64,000 bases of DNA, from positions 806,001 through 870,000 of the forward strand of contig CAWHVW010000005.1 in NCBI GenBank assembly GCA_963832965.1, in the 5' to 3' direction. A model generated the notes under the pieces. It was not told the DNA's origin. It worked only from the letters and a program-made list of their open reading frames with translations, and made no database searches. Shown piece by piece: positions 25,355-34,296 of this stretch (position 1 is the first letter of the stretch; each line of letters begins with the position of its first letter). Made by a program: the position numbers and the translations under genes. This DNA is from CAWACP01 sp963832965. Its GTDB lineage: Bacteria; Acidobacteriota; Terriglobia; Bryobacterales; Bryobacteraceae.

Positions 25355-25707
25355 GGGTAGGCTCACCGGCGCCAACGGCGGGAACGACCCCGGCCTCGGG
25401 CGCCGCTTCAAGCTCGGGCGCGGACACTTCGGAGAGTCCGGAGGCGACAAAACAAGAATTCATCAGCCTCCTTGTGGCGCAGTTGCAGAACCAGGATCCG
25501 CTGAATCCGTCGGACGGCACTCAGTTCCTCTCGCAACTCACCGAGATCAACAGCTTCGAGCAATTGCTGTATATCCGCCAGGACCTCGACACGCTGTCGG
25601 GCGACGCCACGGCTACAACCGGGTCCACCGGCAGCACCGGCTCGGGCGATGCAGTTCCGGCCAGTACCAGCGCTCCCGCGTCCAGCGTCAGCGGTTCGCA
25701 GAACTAG
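25336..25707 (+). CDS. flgD: Hook-capping protein FlgD, short form
   Basis: 123 residues. The conserved FlgD N-terminal core lies at about residues 37-85 (KQEFISLLVAQLQNQDPLNP, then FLSQLTEINSFEQL). After it only a Ser/Thr/Gly-rich tail of about 35 residues follows; the Tudor-like and Ig-like domains of longer FlgD proteins are absent. FlgD scaffolds hook assembly. Short forms exist in some bacteria, so this need not be a truncation. GGAGC lies just before the ATG, inside the end of fliK. Confidence 0.9.
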   Translation: MATNPVGVGSPAPTAGTTPASGAASSSGADTSESPEATKQEFISLLVAQLQNQDPLNPSDGTQFLSQLTEINSFEQLLYIRQDLDTLSGDATATTGSTGSTGSGDAVPASTSAPASSVSGSQN

Positions 25708-25729
25708 CACAAGACAAACGGAGGAGAAC

Positions 25730-26989
25730 ATGTTCACATCATTCTCGACTGCGCTCTCGGCGCTTAGCGCAACCTCTACGGCGATCGACGTAACCGGGAA
25801 CAACCTCGCGAACATGGACACTGACGGATTCAAGGCCAGTACCGTTTCGTTTCACGATCTGGTGACCCAGTCGCTGGGCGCCGGGCTGAACGAAACCCAG
25901 GTGGGGTTCGGCGTCGGCGCCCCGGTGACGCTGACGGAGTTCACCCAGGGTGCGACCCAGACCACCAACAATCCTCTTGATGCCGCGATTACCGGTGACG
26001 GGTTTTTCCTGGTAACCGATTCGAATGGCAACATCGAATACACGCGCGGAGGGAACTTCCAGGTGGATCAGGCCGGGGATCTGGAGACGGCGACGGGCGA
26101 AAAACTACAGGGCTGGGTCGCGGGACCGGATGGGACCGTGGTGTCCAATGGGCCCGTCGGCAACATCACCGTTCCAACCGGGACTCTGAAGCCCCCGCAG
26201 CAGACCTCGCAATTCTCTTTCAGCCTCAACCTGGACGCGGACGCAACCGCGGGTCCACCGCCAACTACGTTCTCGACGTCGATCCAGGTGTACGATTCGC
26301 TCGGCACCGCGCATACCCTAACCGCGACGTTCACCGCGACAGCCACCCCGGGTCAGTGGAACTATTCGATCTCCGTGCCGGATGCCGACCTGACTGCGCC
26401 ATTTACGCCGGTAACGGGAACTTTGACATTTGATACGAACGGTCAGTTGACGTCTCCCGCGGCGACCGATCCGCCGCCGCAGATCTCCATTACCGGGTTT
26501 GCGGACGGGGCCGCGGATATGACTGGGGCGACCGCTCTGAACTGGCAGTTGTTCACCGGCTCCGCGGGAGATATCACCCAGTTCGCGTCACCGTCGGAGA
26601 CGTCGGCTCTTTCCCAGGATGGCTCGGCCGCCGCACAACTCGATAGTGTGGGAATCGCCAATGGAGGCACCATTGTCGCCACCTATTCAGACGGCACGCA
26701 ACAAATCGTCGGGCAGCTCGCCATGGCGACGGTAAGAAATCCGGACTCTCTGGTGGCGGTGGGCGACAACAATTACCAGCTCAGCCAGTTAAGCGCGTTG
26801 CCGGCGGTGGGCGTTCCCGGCACGGGAGGCCGCGGCGACGTGCTGGGCGGAGCGGTGGAATCGTCCACGGTCGATATGGCCACGGAATTCACGAATCTGA
26901 TTGTGTATCAGCGCGCCTATGAGGCCAGCGCCAAGGTCATCACCACGGTGGACCAGCTCAGCCAGGACACCATCAATCTGGTGCAGTAA
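25730..26989 (+). CDS. flgE: Flagellar hook protein FlgE
   Basis: 419 residues from the ATG at 25730, which has a strong GGAGGA just upstream. The N-terminal motif (MFTSFSTALSALSATSTAID then NNLANMDTDGFKAS) and the C-terminal EFTNLIVYQRAYEASAKVI are hallmark hook features. The middle holds the FlgE domain (SIQVYDSLGTAHTLTATF). Hook subunits are exported without a signal peptide and polymerise under the FlgD cap. It follows flgD by 22 bases. Confidence 0.96.
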   Translation: MFTSFSTALSALSATSTAIDVTGNNLANMDTDGFKASTVSFHDLVTQSLGAGLNETQVGFGVGAPVTLTEFTQGATQTTNNPLDAAITGDGFFLVTDSNGNIEYTRGGNFQVDQAGDLETATGEKLQGWVAGPDGTVVSNGPVGNITVPTGTLKPPQQTSQFSFSLNLDADATAGPPPTTFSTSIQVYDSLGTAHTLTATFTATATPGQWNYSISVPDADLTAPFTPVTGTLTFDTNGQLTSPAATDPPPQISITGFADGAADMTGATALNWQLFTGSAGDITQFASPSETSALSQDGSAAAQLDSVGIANGGTIVATYSDGTQQIVGQLAMATVRNPDSLVAVGDNNYQLSQLSALPAVGVPGTGGRGDVLGGAVESSTVDMATEFTNLIVYQRAYEASAKVITTVDQLSQDTINLVQ

Positions 26990-27016
26990 GTCCATCGGGC
27001 GCCATAGCCGAATGAA

Positions 27017-27265
27017 ATGCCCGCGCCGGAGCAGATCGCACACCTGGCCGACATCCCCGTGGATGTTGAAGTCGAGCTCGATCGCAAGGTGATGACCGTG
27101 TCGGAGGTGCTCGACCTGAACGCGGGCAGCGTGATTCGAATGACTCGTTCCGCGGGAGAAAACATCGACATTCTCGTGGGGGGCTCTCTCGTCGGCTTCG
27201 GTGAAATTGTGATCATCGAGGACGCCGTCGGAGTGAGGATCACCGATTTCTGTAGTGAGGACTAG
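27017..27265 (+). CDS. fliN: Minimal FliN, C-ring SpoA-domain protein
   Basis: 82 residues, which is essentially the SpoA domain alone: IPVDVEVELDRKVMTVSEVL, then LNAGSVIRMTRSAGENIDIL and VGFGEIVIIEDAVGVRITDF. FliN forms the cytosolic C-ring, which acts in switching and export docking. The N-terminal extension usual in FliN is missing. A second, longer SpoA-domain protein lies at 34277. No fliM or fliO is found between flgE and fliP. Confidence 0.9.
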   Translation: MPAPEQIAHLADIPVDVEVELDRKVMTVSEVLDLNAGSVIRMTRSAGENIDILVGGSLVGFGEIVIIEDAVGVRITDFCSED

Positions 27266-27272
27266 GGAAGAC

Positions 27273-28055
27273 ATGATTCGATGCTTAGCGCCATCCATGC
27301 GGCTGGGATACACCCGAACGAGTACCGCTGCCTGGGCCGCCGCAGCCATCTGTCTGGGGCGGCCTGCCTTTGCGGCGAACGGTGCCGCCGTGCTGGATCC
27401 TCTGGCCTCCGGTAAAGGCGCGGGAGCGTCTGGCAGCCCATTGCAGATCCTTCTCCTGCTGACGGCGCTGGCCTTGTTGCCCGCCGTGATTATGTGCGTG
27501 ACCCCGTTTCTGCGGATTACCGTGGTGCTGCACTTCCTCCGCCAGGCGCTGGGCACGCAGTCGACGCCGTCGAACCAGGTGCTTATCGGACTATCCCTGT
27601 TTCTCAGTTTCCTGATCATGCGGCCCATCGTGAACGAAGTGTACACCACGGCATGGAAACCCCTCGAGGAAGGAAGCATCACATCCGCGCAGGCCTTCGA
27701 GCAGGGGAGTAAGCCGGTGAAGAGCTTTCTCAGCCGGTTCGCGCGTGAAAAAGACATCCGCCTCATGCTGGAGCTGACCCACGCGGCCGCTCCCGCGCGC
27801 CCCTCCGATCTGGGCCTCGAGGTACTGGTGCCAGCCTACATCCTCTCCGAGCTGAAAACGGGCTTCCAGATCGGCGCGATTCTCTATCTGCCCTTCCTCA
27901 TCATCGACCTCGTCGTGGCCTCGGTCACGTTATCGGTGGGCATGGTGCAGCTCCCGCCGGTGATGGTATCGGCGCCCTTCAAGATTCTTCTGTTTGTTCT
28001 GGTGGACGGGTGGAACCTGGTAATCGGCTCGTTGATGCGGAGTTTCTATCCATGA
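27273..28055 (+). CDS. fliP: Flagellar export gate protein FliP
   Basis: 260 residues from the ATG at 27273 with GGAAG just upstream. A signal peptide ends near residue 35 (RPAFAANG). FliP hallmarks include TPFLRITVVLHFLRQALGTQ, NQVLIGLSLFLSFLIM and LVPAYILSELKTGFQIGA. FliP forms, with FliQ and FliR, the core export channel of the flagellar type III secretion system. Its stop overlaps fliQ by four bases. Confidence 0.97.
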   Translation: MIRCLAPSMRLGYTRTSTAAWAAAAICLGRPAFAANGAAVLDPLASGKGAGASGSPLQILLLLTALALLPAVIMCVTPFLRITVVLHFLRQALGTQSTPSNQVLIGLSLFLSFLIMRPIVNEVYTTAWKPLEEGSITSAQAFEQGSKPVKSFLSRFAREKDIRLMLELTHAAAPARPSDLGLEVLVPAYILSELKTGFQIGAILYLPFLIIDLVVASVTLSVGMVQLPPVMVSAPFKILLFVLVDGWNLVIGSLMRSFYP

Positions 28056-28321
28056 GCGTCTCCACCGCCGTCGAGGTGTTCCGTCACGCTTTGATCACGG
28101 CATTCTGGGTGAGTCTCCCGCTGCTCGCGCTGGGCTTCGTCAGCGGCATCGTGGTGAGTCTGGTGCAGATTGTCACGTCGATTCAGGACAGCAGCTTTGG
28201 AGCCATTCCGAGGCTGGCGGCCTTCCTGTTTGCGATGGTTCTGGTGATGCCCTGGATGCTCATGCGGCTCATTTCCTATACCGTCGAATTGTTTGGAAAC
28301 TTCGCCCGGTATGCACAATGA
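28052..28321 (+). CDS. fliQ: Flagellar export gate protein FliQ
   Basis: 89 residues with two transmembrane helices. The motifs SLPLLALGFVSGIVVSLVQI, then TSIQDSSFGAIPRLAAF, match FliQ closely. It starts within the fliP stop (ATGA) and its end overlaps the fliR start by eleven bases, so expression of the three gate subunits is tightly coupled. Confidence 0.96.
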   Translation: MSVSTAVEVFRHALITAFWVSLPLLALGFVSGIVVSLVQIVTSIQDSSFGAIPRLAAFLFAMVLVMPWMLMRLISYTVELFGNFARYAQ

Positions 28322-29084
28322 ATTGACTGTGAGCCTGCCGGCGATTCAGGGGGCTCTGCTTGTTTTTACCCGTGTTGCCGGAATTTTCACTTTTCTGCCG
28401 CTGCCGGGGCTCCGGACCGCGCCCGATGTTCCTCGTCTGTATCTTTCGCTCTGTGTGACGGGCATTCTGTTTCCGCTCTGGCCCGCGCCGCCGGCCGCCG
28501 CCTCCAATCCGGGCTTCCTGGTTGCTTCCCTGTTCAACGAAGTTGGCTTCGGGCTGACCATCGGCGTGGCCCTTGCCTTCCTGCTCGAAGGTCTGCAAAT
28601 GGCCGCGCAGATTGCGGGCCTGCAGGCGGGGTTCTCGTATGCTTCCACTATCGATCCAGCCACCCAGGCCGACTCCAGCGTCCTATACGTGTTCCTGCAA
28701 CTGTTTTCGGCCGTGGTGTTCTTTGCCCTGGGACTGGACCGGCGGGTGATTGCGATTGTGGGAAGGAGTCTCACGGCGGCTCCGCCCGGTGCCTGGCAAC
28801 TGACCGGGGCCGCGGGAGACGCTGTCGCGCGCATGGGATCGGCCATGTTTACGATGGGCCTGCGCCTGGCCATGCCGGTTGTAGGCTTCCTGCTTCTGGT
28901 GGATATCGGATGCGCGATGGCGGGGCGCCTCAGCGCGGAACTGCAAATGCTCCACATGGCTTTCCCGGTCAAGCTGCTGGCCGGGTTCGTCCTGCTGGCG
29001 CTGGTGCTCACGGCAGTGCCGCAATTGATGGAGTCCTACGCCGCGCCGGTGTTCGCCTCGCTGGCCCGGCTGGTCACCCGCTGA
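28311..29084 (+). CDS. fliR: Flagellar export gate protein FliR
   Basis: 257 residues with about six membrane helices. Conserved stretches include FTRVAGIFTFLPLPG, GFGLTIGVALAFLLEGLQMA and AGLQAGFSYASTIDP. FliR joins FliP and FliQ in the export channel. The ATG at 28311 is used here; an ATG six codons upstream (28293) is also open. The stop overlaps flhB by one base. Confidence 0.95.
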   Translation: MHNELTVSLPAIQGALLVFTRVAGIFTFLPLPGLRTAPDVPRLYLSLCVTGILFPLWPAPPAAASNPGFLVASLFNEVGFGLTIGVALAFLLEGLQMAAQIAGLQAGFSYASTIDPATQADSSVLYVFLQLFSAVVFFALGLDRRVIAIVGRSLTAAPPGAWQLTGAAGDAVARMGSAMFTMGLRLAMPVVGFLLLVDIGCAMAGRLSAELQMLHMAFPVKLLAGFVLLALVLTAVPQLMESYAAPVFASLARLVTR

Positions 29085-30142
29085 TGGCCGGCGAGCGCCA
29101 GGAAAAGCCGACCAAACGGCGCCGCGACAAGGCTCGCAAAGAGGGCCAGTTCCCGGTCAGCCGGGAATTGCTGAGCGCGGTGCAACTTCTTGTCTTTGTC
29201 TGCCTGCTGACCTCGATGGGCGATTCCCTGGTGGATCGGCTCCGGCGGGTGTTCCGGGCCGAACTAACGCTGGCCTTCCACAGGACCCCGGAAGTTGCCG
29301 GCTTGTGCGGCCAGGCAACGGGCATGGTCTCATTCCTCGGCGTGCCTTTGCTCGCTTGCGGGGCTGGCCTGATGATTGCGGCTTTCTGCGCGCAGATGGC
29401 CGCCACTCAGTTCGGCTTCGCCTGGGAGAAACTCGCGCCGGACCTCGCACGCCTGAACCCGATGCGGAAGCTGCGCGCCATGCCGGGTCAGAATATCGCG
29501 GCATTCTTTCAGGCCGTCTTCCTCATCGTCTTGTTTTCGGCGGTGGTGGTCAGCCTCGCCAGGGCGAACGAGGATGTCTTCTCGATGCTCCCGCTCATGG
29601 GGATTGAGGGCTCATGGGCCACCGTACGCGGGGCACTGGGGACTCTGCTCTGGAAATGCGCGTTTATCGCTGGGTTCATCGGCCTTCTGCAGTTCGTTCG
29701 CGAGCAACGCCGCCACGTGCGTGGCCTGCGCATGTCCAAACAGGAAATCCGCGACGAGGTAAAGGAAACCGAGGGCAATCCCCAGATCAAGGCCCGGATT
29801 CGCCGCATTCAGCGAGATCTGGCACGGCGCCGGATGATGCGGGAAGTTCCCACCGCTACCGCCGTCATCGTGAACCCGACTCATTATGCCGTGGCCATCC
29901 GTTATGACATGTCGGCCATGGCCGCGCCCCGGGTAGTGGCCAAAGGGCGTAATTATCTTGCGCGACGGATTCGGGAGATTGCGGTGAGCCATCAGGTACC
30001 GGTGGTCGAGAACAAACCGCTGGCGCAGGCATTGTACAAACACGTGGAGGTGGGACAAGAGGTTCCGGCGCACTTGTACAGGGCGGTCGCGGAGATTCTG
30101 GCCTACATCTACAGGCTCATGCAGCCCAGGGGGAGGAACTGA
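29084..30142 (+). CDS. flhB: Flagellar export switch protein FlhB
   Basis: 352 residues from the ATG at 29084. The basic N-terminus (EKPTKRRRDKARKEGQFPVS) and four membrane helices are typical. The autocleavage site NPTH lies in AVIVNPTHYAVAIRYD (about residue 265), so substrate-specificity switching should work. The C-terminal domain includes VPVVENKPLAQALYKHVEVG. It interacts with FliK. The start overlaps the fliR stop (TGATG). Confidence 0.97.
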   Translation: MAGERQEKPTKRRRDKARKEGQFPVSRELLSAVQLLVFVCLLTSMGDSLVDRLRRVFRAELTLAFHRTPEVAGLCGQATGMVSFLGVPLLACGAGLMIAAFCAQMAATQFGFAWEKLAPDLARLNPMRKLRAMPGQNIAAFFQAVFLIVLFSAVVVSLARANEDVFSMLPLMGIEGSWATVRGALGTLLWKCAFIAGFIGLLQFVREQRRHVRGLRMSKQEIRDEVKETEGNPQIKARIRRIQRDLARRRMMREVPTATAVIVNPTHYAVAIRYDMSAMAAPRVVAKGRNYLARRIREIAVSHQVPVVENKPLAQALYKHVEVGQEVPAHLYRAVAEILAYIYRLMQPRGRN

Positions 30143-30144
30143 CC

Positions 30145-32298
30145 ATGGCCGCGGGCACCGCGCAGATATCGGCCGCGGGCGAGCAGACGCCGCCACCGGC
30201 CAGACCGGCGGGGAAGTCTCACCACCGCGGAACAAAGCAACCGGACGCGGCGAAGGCGGGAGGACTGGGCGGGCTGAAGAGCGCCAACTGGGCCGAAATG
30301 GCCATTCCGATCGCGGTTCTGGCGATTATTCTGGCCATGATCACGCCACTGCCTTCCTTCTTTCTCGACGTCCTGATCAGCGCCAACATCACCATGTCGG
30401 TAATCGTGCTGATGGTCGCCATGTACATCACCAAGCCCGCGGACTTCAGCATTTTTCCCACAACGCTTCTGCTGATGACTTTGTTTCGTCTGGCCCTGAA
30501 CATTTCGTCGGCGCGCTTGATCCTTCTCGACGGGAACTCCGGAACGTCCGCGGCGGGAGAGGTGATTCAGGCCTTCGGCGCATTCGTAGTCGGCGGCAAC
30601 TACATTATCGGCGTCGTGATATTCCTGGTGCTGATCGCGATTCAATACGTCGTCATCAACCACGGCGCGGTGCGCATCTCGGAGGTAACCGCGCGCTTTA
30701 CGCTGGATTCTCTCCCGGGCAAGCAAATGTCCATCGATTCGGACATGAATGCGGGACTGATCGACGAACACGAGGCGCGGGCGCGGCGCAAACAGCTCGT
30801 TGCCGAAGCCGAATTCTATGGAGCGATGGACGGAGCGTCGCGTTTCACCCAGCGGGACGCGGTGGCCAGCATTCTCATCACCGGCATCAACATCATCGCC
30901 GGTTTTCTGATCGGCGTCCTGCAGCACAACATGGAGCTGCGCCAGGCGCTCCAGACCTATACCGTTCTGACCATTGGGGACGGTCTGGTAACGGTCATTC
31001 CGGCGCTCATGATTTCCATTTCGGGAGGTTTGATCGTCACCCGCACCAGTTCGGATTCCAAACTGGGCGCGGACGTTCGCAATCAGATCTTCTCCAACCC
31101 GGAACCCATACTGCTGGCCGGGGGCGTGCTGATCGCGATGGCGGCTTTTCCCGGGTTCCCAAGTATCCCTTTTCTCGTTCTTGGAGCTGGCGCCGGGGCG
31201 GTAGGTTGGAAGCTGCGAAAGAGCAATGCAGCCGCGGAAGGGCCGTCGGCGCCGGTGGCACCGGCGGCTCGCGAGAATGTGGAGAACCTGCTCAAGGTGG
31301 AGCCGCTTGCGGTGGAGGTGGGGCTCGGACTCATCTATCTTGTGGAAGGCGGACAAAACTCGCCGCTGCTCCGTCGTATCGGCAGCATCCGGCGCCAGCT
31401 CGCTTCCGAACTCGGGTATATTCTGCCGCCGGTCCGCGTAGCTGACAATCTGTCGTTGCGCGCGCGAGAATATGCGATTTCCATCAAAGGCGTGGAAGTC
31501 GCCCGCTTCGAATTGCCACCGGGCATGGAACTGGCCATCAGCTCCGGGGCGGGTGCCGCGCCCGTTCATGGCGTACCCGCTCGAGAGCCTGCATTCGGCA
31601 TCACCGCGTACTGGGTGACACCCGAGAATGCCGAACCGGCCAGAAAGGCCGGTTACACCGTAGTCGATTCGACCAGCGTACTGGGCACTCATCTCGGGGA
31701 AATCATCCGGCGCCACGCGCACGAACTGTTGTCGCGTCAGGACGCCAGAAAAGTTCTGGATCGGGTCGCCGAAGAAAATCCCAGAGCGATCGAGGATTTG
31801 GTTCCGAAATTGCTTTCTCTCGCGGCAGTGCATAAGGTGCTGCAGAACCTGTTGCGGGAACGAGTTTCGATTCGGGATTCGCTGACCATTATGGAGGCGC
31901 TGGGTGAGGCCGCCGGCATCACCCGGAACACCGTGCTGCTGACTGAGTTCGTACGACAGTCTATCCGGCGGTTGCTGGTGAGACCGCAACTGAACGCGCA
32001 GGGAGACCTCGCCGCCTGGATCGTCGATTCGCCTCTCGAGCAGGCGATCGAATCGTCGATCGAGCATGGCGAGTCGACCAGCCATTTGAACATGTCGCCG
32101 CAGCGAATTCGGGATATTCTGGATCGCGTCGCGGGACAGGTGGGCCCACCAGAAAATCCGGCGGTGCTGCTGGCCAGCTCCGGGTCGCGGTATTTTCTGC
32201 GCCAGATTCTCGAGTCAACCCTGCCTAATCTAATCGTGTTCTCGCACGGTGAAATTCCGGCCGGCGTGAAAGTAATTGCTCTGGGAACGCTTCGATGA
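30145..32298 (+). CDS. flhA: Flagellar export apparatus protein FlhA
   Basis: 717 residues. An unusual Pro/Ala/Lys-rich leader of about 45 residues precedes the eight-helix membrane domain. The FHIPEP-type loop reads NAGLIDEHEARARRKQLVAE and follows the conserved KQMSIDSDMNAG. The cytosolic domain begins near residue 360 and contains EYAISIKGVEVARFELPPGM and VVDSTSVLGTHLGEII. FlhA binds export substrates and chaperones including FliS. It lies two bases after flhB. Confidence 0.97.
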   Translation: MAAGTAQISAAGEQTPPPARPAGKSHHRGTKQPDAAKAGGLGGLKSANWAEMAIPIAVLAIILAMITPLPSFFLDVLISANITMSVIVLMVAMYITKPADFSIFPTTLLLMTLFRLALNISSARLILLDGNSGTSAAGEVIQAFGAFVVGGNYIIGVVIFLVLIAIQYVVINHGAVRISEVTARFTLDSLPGKQMSIDSDMNAGLIDEHEARARRKQLVAEAEFYGAMDGASRFTQRDAVASILITGINIIAGFLIGVLQHNMELRQALQTYTVLTIGDGLVTVIPALMISISGGLIVTRTSSDSKLGADVRNQIFSNPEPILLAGGVLIAMAAFPGFPSIPFLVLGAGAGAVGWKLRKSNAAAEGPSAPVAPAARENVENLLKVEPLAVEVGLGLIYLVEGGQNSPLLRRIGSIRRQLASELGYILPPVRVADNLSLRAREYAISIKGVEVARFELPPGMELAISSGAGAAPVHGVPAREPAFGITAYWVTPENAEPARKAGYTVVDSTSVLGTHLGEIIRRHAHELLSRQDARKVLDRVAEENPRAIEDLVPKLLSLAAVHKVLQNLLRERVSIRDSLTIMEALGEAAGITRNTVLLTEFVRQSIRRLLVRPQLNAQGDLAAWIVDSPLEQAIESSIEHGESTSHLNMSPQRIRDILDRVAGQVGPPENPAVLLASSGSRYFLRQILESTLPNLIVFSHGEIPAGVKVIALGTLR

Positions 32299-32329
32299 TC
32301 AAGCGGCCATTAGGAACGGGGGCACGGGG

Positions 32330-33493
32330 ATGAAGGTGAAATCATTTTTCGCCAGCTCAGTCGAAGCGGCAATCGGTGACGCCCGCAGGGAGTTTGGGCC
32401 GGAAGCAGTCCTGGTCCAGTCGCGCCGCACCGGTCCGGATGCCCGGCAGCTGGGCGAGTATGAAGTGGTCTGCGCCCTGCTTCCCGAGGACGTGCAAGTA
32501 TCCGCCTCGTCGCCGCCCGCGGCGGAGCGCTCCGGCAGGGAAACCGGAACGAGCACCGACGCGCAGAAAATGGTGGGAGAACTGGCCGAATTGAAGCGCT
32601 GCATGCAGCGCTTGCAGACGTCAATTGTTCTGGCCGGTGCTTCAGCGGTCCCCAGTGCGCCCGCGCAGGTGCGCGAAGCGCTCGCGTCGCTGCTGGCATC
32701 GGAGGTCGAACCGGAGCTGGCGCAACAGATAGTAGGAGACGCGGCAGCGCAAGGGGCCGGGCAGGCTTCGGACGAGAATTTCATTCCTGGGAGCGGCGTC
32801 CGGTTCGCCACGCTGGTTCATCGCCAGGTGATGCGGCTGGCCGTGACTCGTGGGCCTTTCGTGGAGGAACGCGCTACCAGGCCGCGGGCAATCGCCCTGG
32901 TGGGCCCGCCAGGCTCGGGCAAGACGAGTTGCGTCGCTAAGCTCGCCGCCCGCTACTCCATTGCCATGCACTGCGGCGCCCATGTGGTGGCCATGGACGA
33001 ATACCGGGTCGGCGGCAGCGAGCAGTTGCGCGCCTACGCGGCCATTCTTGGGGTTGGTTTCGAAGCGCTCGCTCACGACGCTTCCCTGGCGCGCGTAATC
33101 GAAGACCGCCGGAGCGATCTGGTTCTTGTCGATGTGCCAGGATTCAGCAGTTCGGATATGGATCTGGCTGCGCAGGCGGCCCGCCGATTAAGTGCCGACG
33201 GCGTGGAGGTTCAGCTCGTTCTCCCGGCGTCGCTTCGCGCCGCCGATCTGCGCCGGCTTGCGGAGCGCTTTGCCGTCTTCAAACCAGCCGGTCTCATTTT
33301 TACCCGGCTGGATGAGACCGAAACGTACGGTCCGCTGCTCAACGAGATTGTTCGAACTGGCCGACCCCTGTCTTTCCTCGCGAATGGCCCGCGCATACCG
33401 GACGATATCGAGCCCGCCACCAGGGCCCGCGTCGCCGATCTTGTCCTGGCGGGGCTTTCGGGGAGGGCGACGTTGTCATGGGCCGCGGCTTAG
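32330..33493 (+). CDS. flhF: SRP-family GTPase FlhF
   Basis: 387 residues from the ATG at 32330. The N-terminal FlhF region (MKVKSFFASSVEAAIGDARR) is followed by a variable linker and the NG domain. The P-loop GPPGSGKTSCVAKLAARY lies at about 192; ALVMDEYRVG-like sequence (VVAMDEYRVGGSEQLRAYA), DVPGF and the late TRLDE complete the GTPase pattern. FlhF sets flagellum number and position, usually with FlhG; flhG is not in the window. It overlaps fliA by 16 bases. Confidence 0.94.
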   Translation: MKVKSFFASSVEAAIGDARREFGPEAVLVQSRRTGPDARQLGEYEVVCALLPEDVQVSASSPPAAERSGRETGTSTDAQKMVGELAELKRCMQRLQTSIVLAGASAVPSAPAQVREALASLLASEVEPELAQQIVGDAAAQGAGQASDENFIPGSGVRFATLVHRQVMRLAVTRGPFVEERATRPRAIALVGPPGSGKTSCVAKLAARYSIAMHCGAHVVAMDEYRVGGSEQLRAYAAILGVGFEALAHDASLARVIEDRRSDLVLVDVPGFSSSDMDLAAQAARRLSADGVEVQLVLPASLRAADLRRLAERFAVFKPAGLIFTRLDETETYGPLLNEIVRTGRPLSFLANGPRIPDDIEPATRARVADLVLAGLSGRATLSWAAA

Positions 33494-34296
33494 GAGGGGG
33501 CGTGGAATCAGGACCGACTCATGCGCGACGCCGCTACGTGGCGTCCGCCGCGAATCCCGAGGACGAGAGAGAGAAGCTGATTCTCGAGCATCTCCCGCAG
33601 GTGCGGCTTATCGCCAGGCGCATCCACGAACGCCTGCCGGAGAGCGTGAACTTCGAGGATCTGGTCTCCACGGGAATCGTTGGATTAATCTCGGCAATTG
33701 ACCGCTTCGACCCCGGTCATAACGTCAAGCTCAAGACATACGCGGAGTACAAGATCCGCGGCGCCATTCTGGATAGCCTGCGCGGGCTCGACTGGGCGCC
33801 CCGGCAGCAGCGAAAGCGCACCAAACAGATCGAATCCGCCATCGCCAGAATCGAGCAGCGCCTGCAGAGAATGCCCAGCGAGGATGAAATCGCCGCCGAG
33901 CTCAATCTCACCATCGACGAGTATCACGACTGGCTGGTGGACATCCGCGGCATTAACCTCGGAAGTCTCGACAGCGTCGCCGGAGATGACGACGGGCACG
34001 ATTTGTTGCGGTACATCTCCGACGAGGAGGAAAACTGGCCGTCGCAGGTGGTGGAGCGCGCCGAACTGCAAAGACTGCTCTCGGATGCGATCGACCGCAT
34101 GCCGGAAACCGAGCGGCTGGTGCTCAGTTTGTACTATCACGAAGAGCTGACGCTTCGTGAGATTTCCAGGATCGTGCACCTGCACGAATCGAGAGTTTCT
34201 CAACTGAAATCGCAGGCGATCCTGCGGCTGCGTTCCTGGATCGAAAAACGCTGGCCGACGCAGAAGGGAAGCTACGGTGGCGGAAACCGCTCCTGA
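33478..34296 (+). CDS. fliA: Flagellar sigma factor sigma-28 (FliA/WhiG type)
   Basis: 272 residues. Region 2 is seen in NFEDLVSTGIVGLISAIDRF and TYAEYKIRGAILDSLR; region 3 in RMPSEDEIAAELNLTIDEYH; region 4 in LPxxER-like MPETERLVLSLYYHEELT and the helix-turn-helix LREISRIVHLHESRVSQL. The phrase IRGAILDSLR is specific for the FliA/SigD group. It would transcribe late flagellar genes from GCCGATAA-type promoters such as those before flaG and fliS, and would be held by FlgM. Confidence 0.95.
   Translation: MGRGLGGGVESGPTHARRRYVASAANPEDEREKLILEHLPQVRLIARRIHERLPESVNFEDLVSTGIVGLISAIDRFDPGHNVKLKTYAEYKIRGAILDSLRGLDWAPRQQRKRTKQIESAIARIEQRLQRMPSEDEIAAELNLTIDEYHDWLVDIRGINLGSLDSVAGDDDGHDLLRYISDEEENWPSQVVERAELQRLLSDAIDRMPETERLVLSLYYHEELTLREISRIVHLHESRVSQLKSQAILRLRSWIEKRWPTQKGSYGGGNRS

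Noticed and set aside
30109..32085. 658-residue open frame on the minus strand opposite flhA
   Set aside because: It is the reverse image of flhA with low-complexity Arg/His/Gln-rich translation and no known domain; high GC content leaves such frames open.
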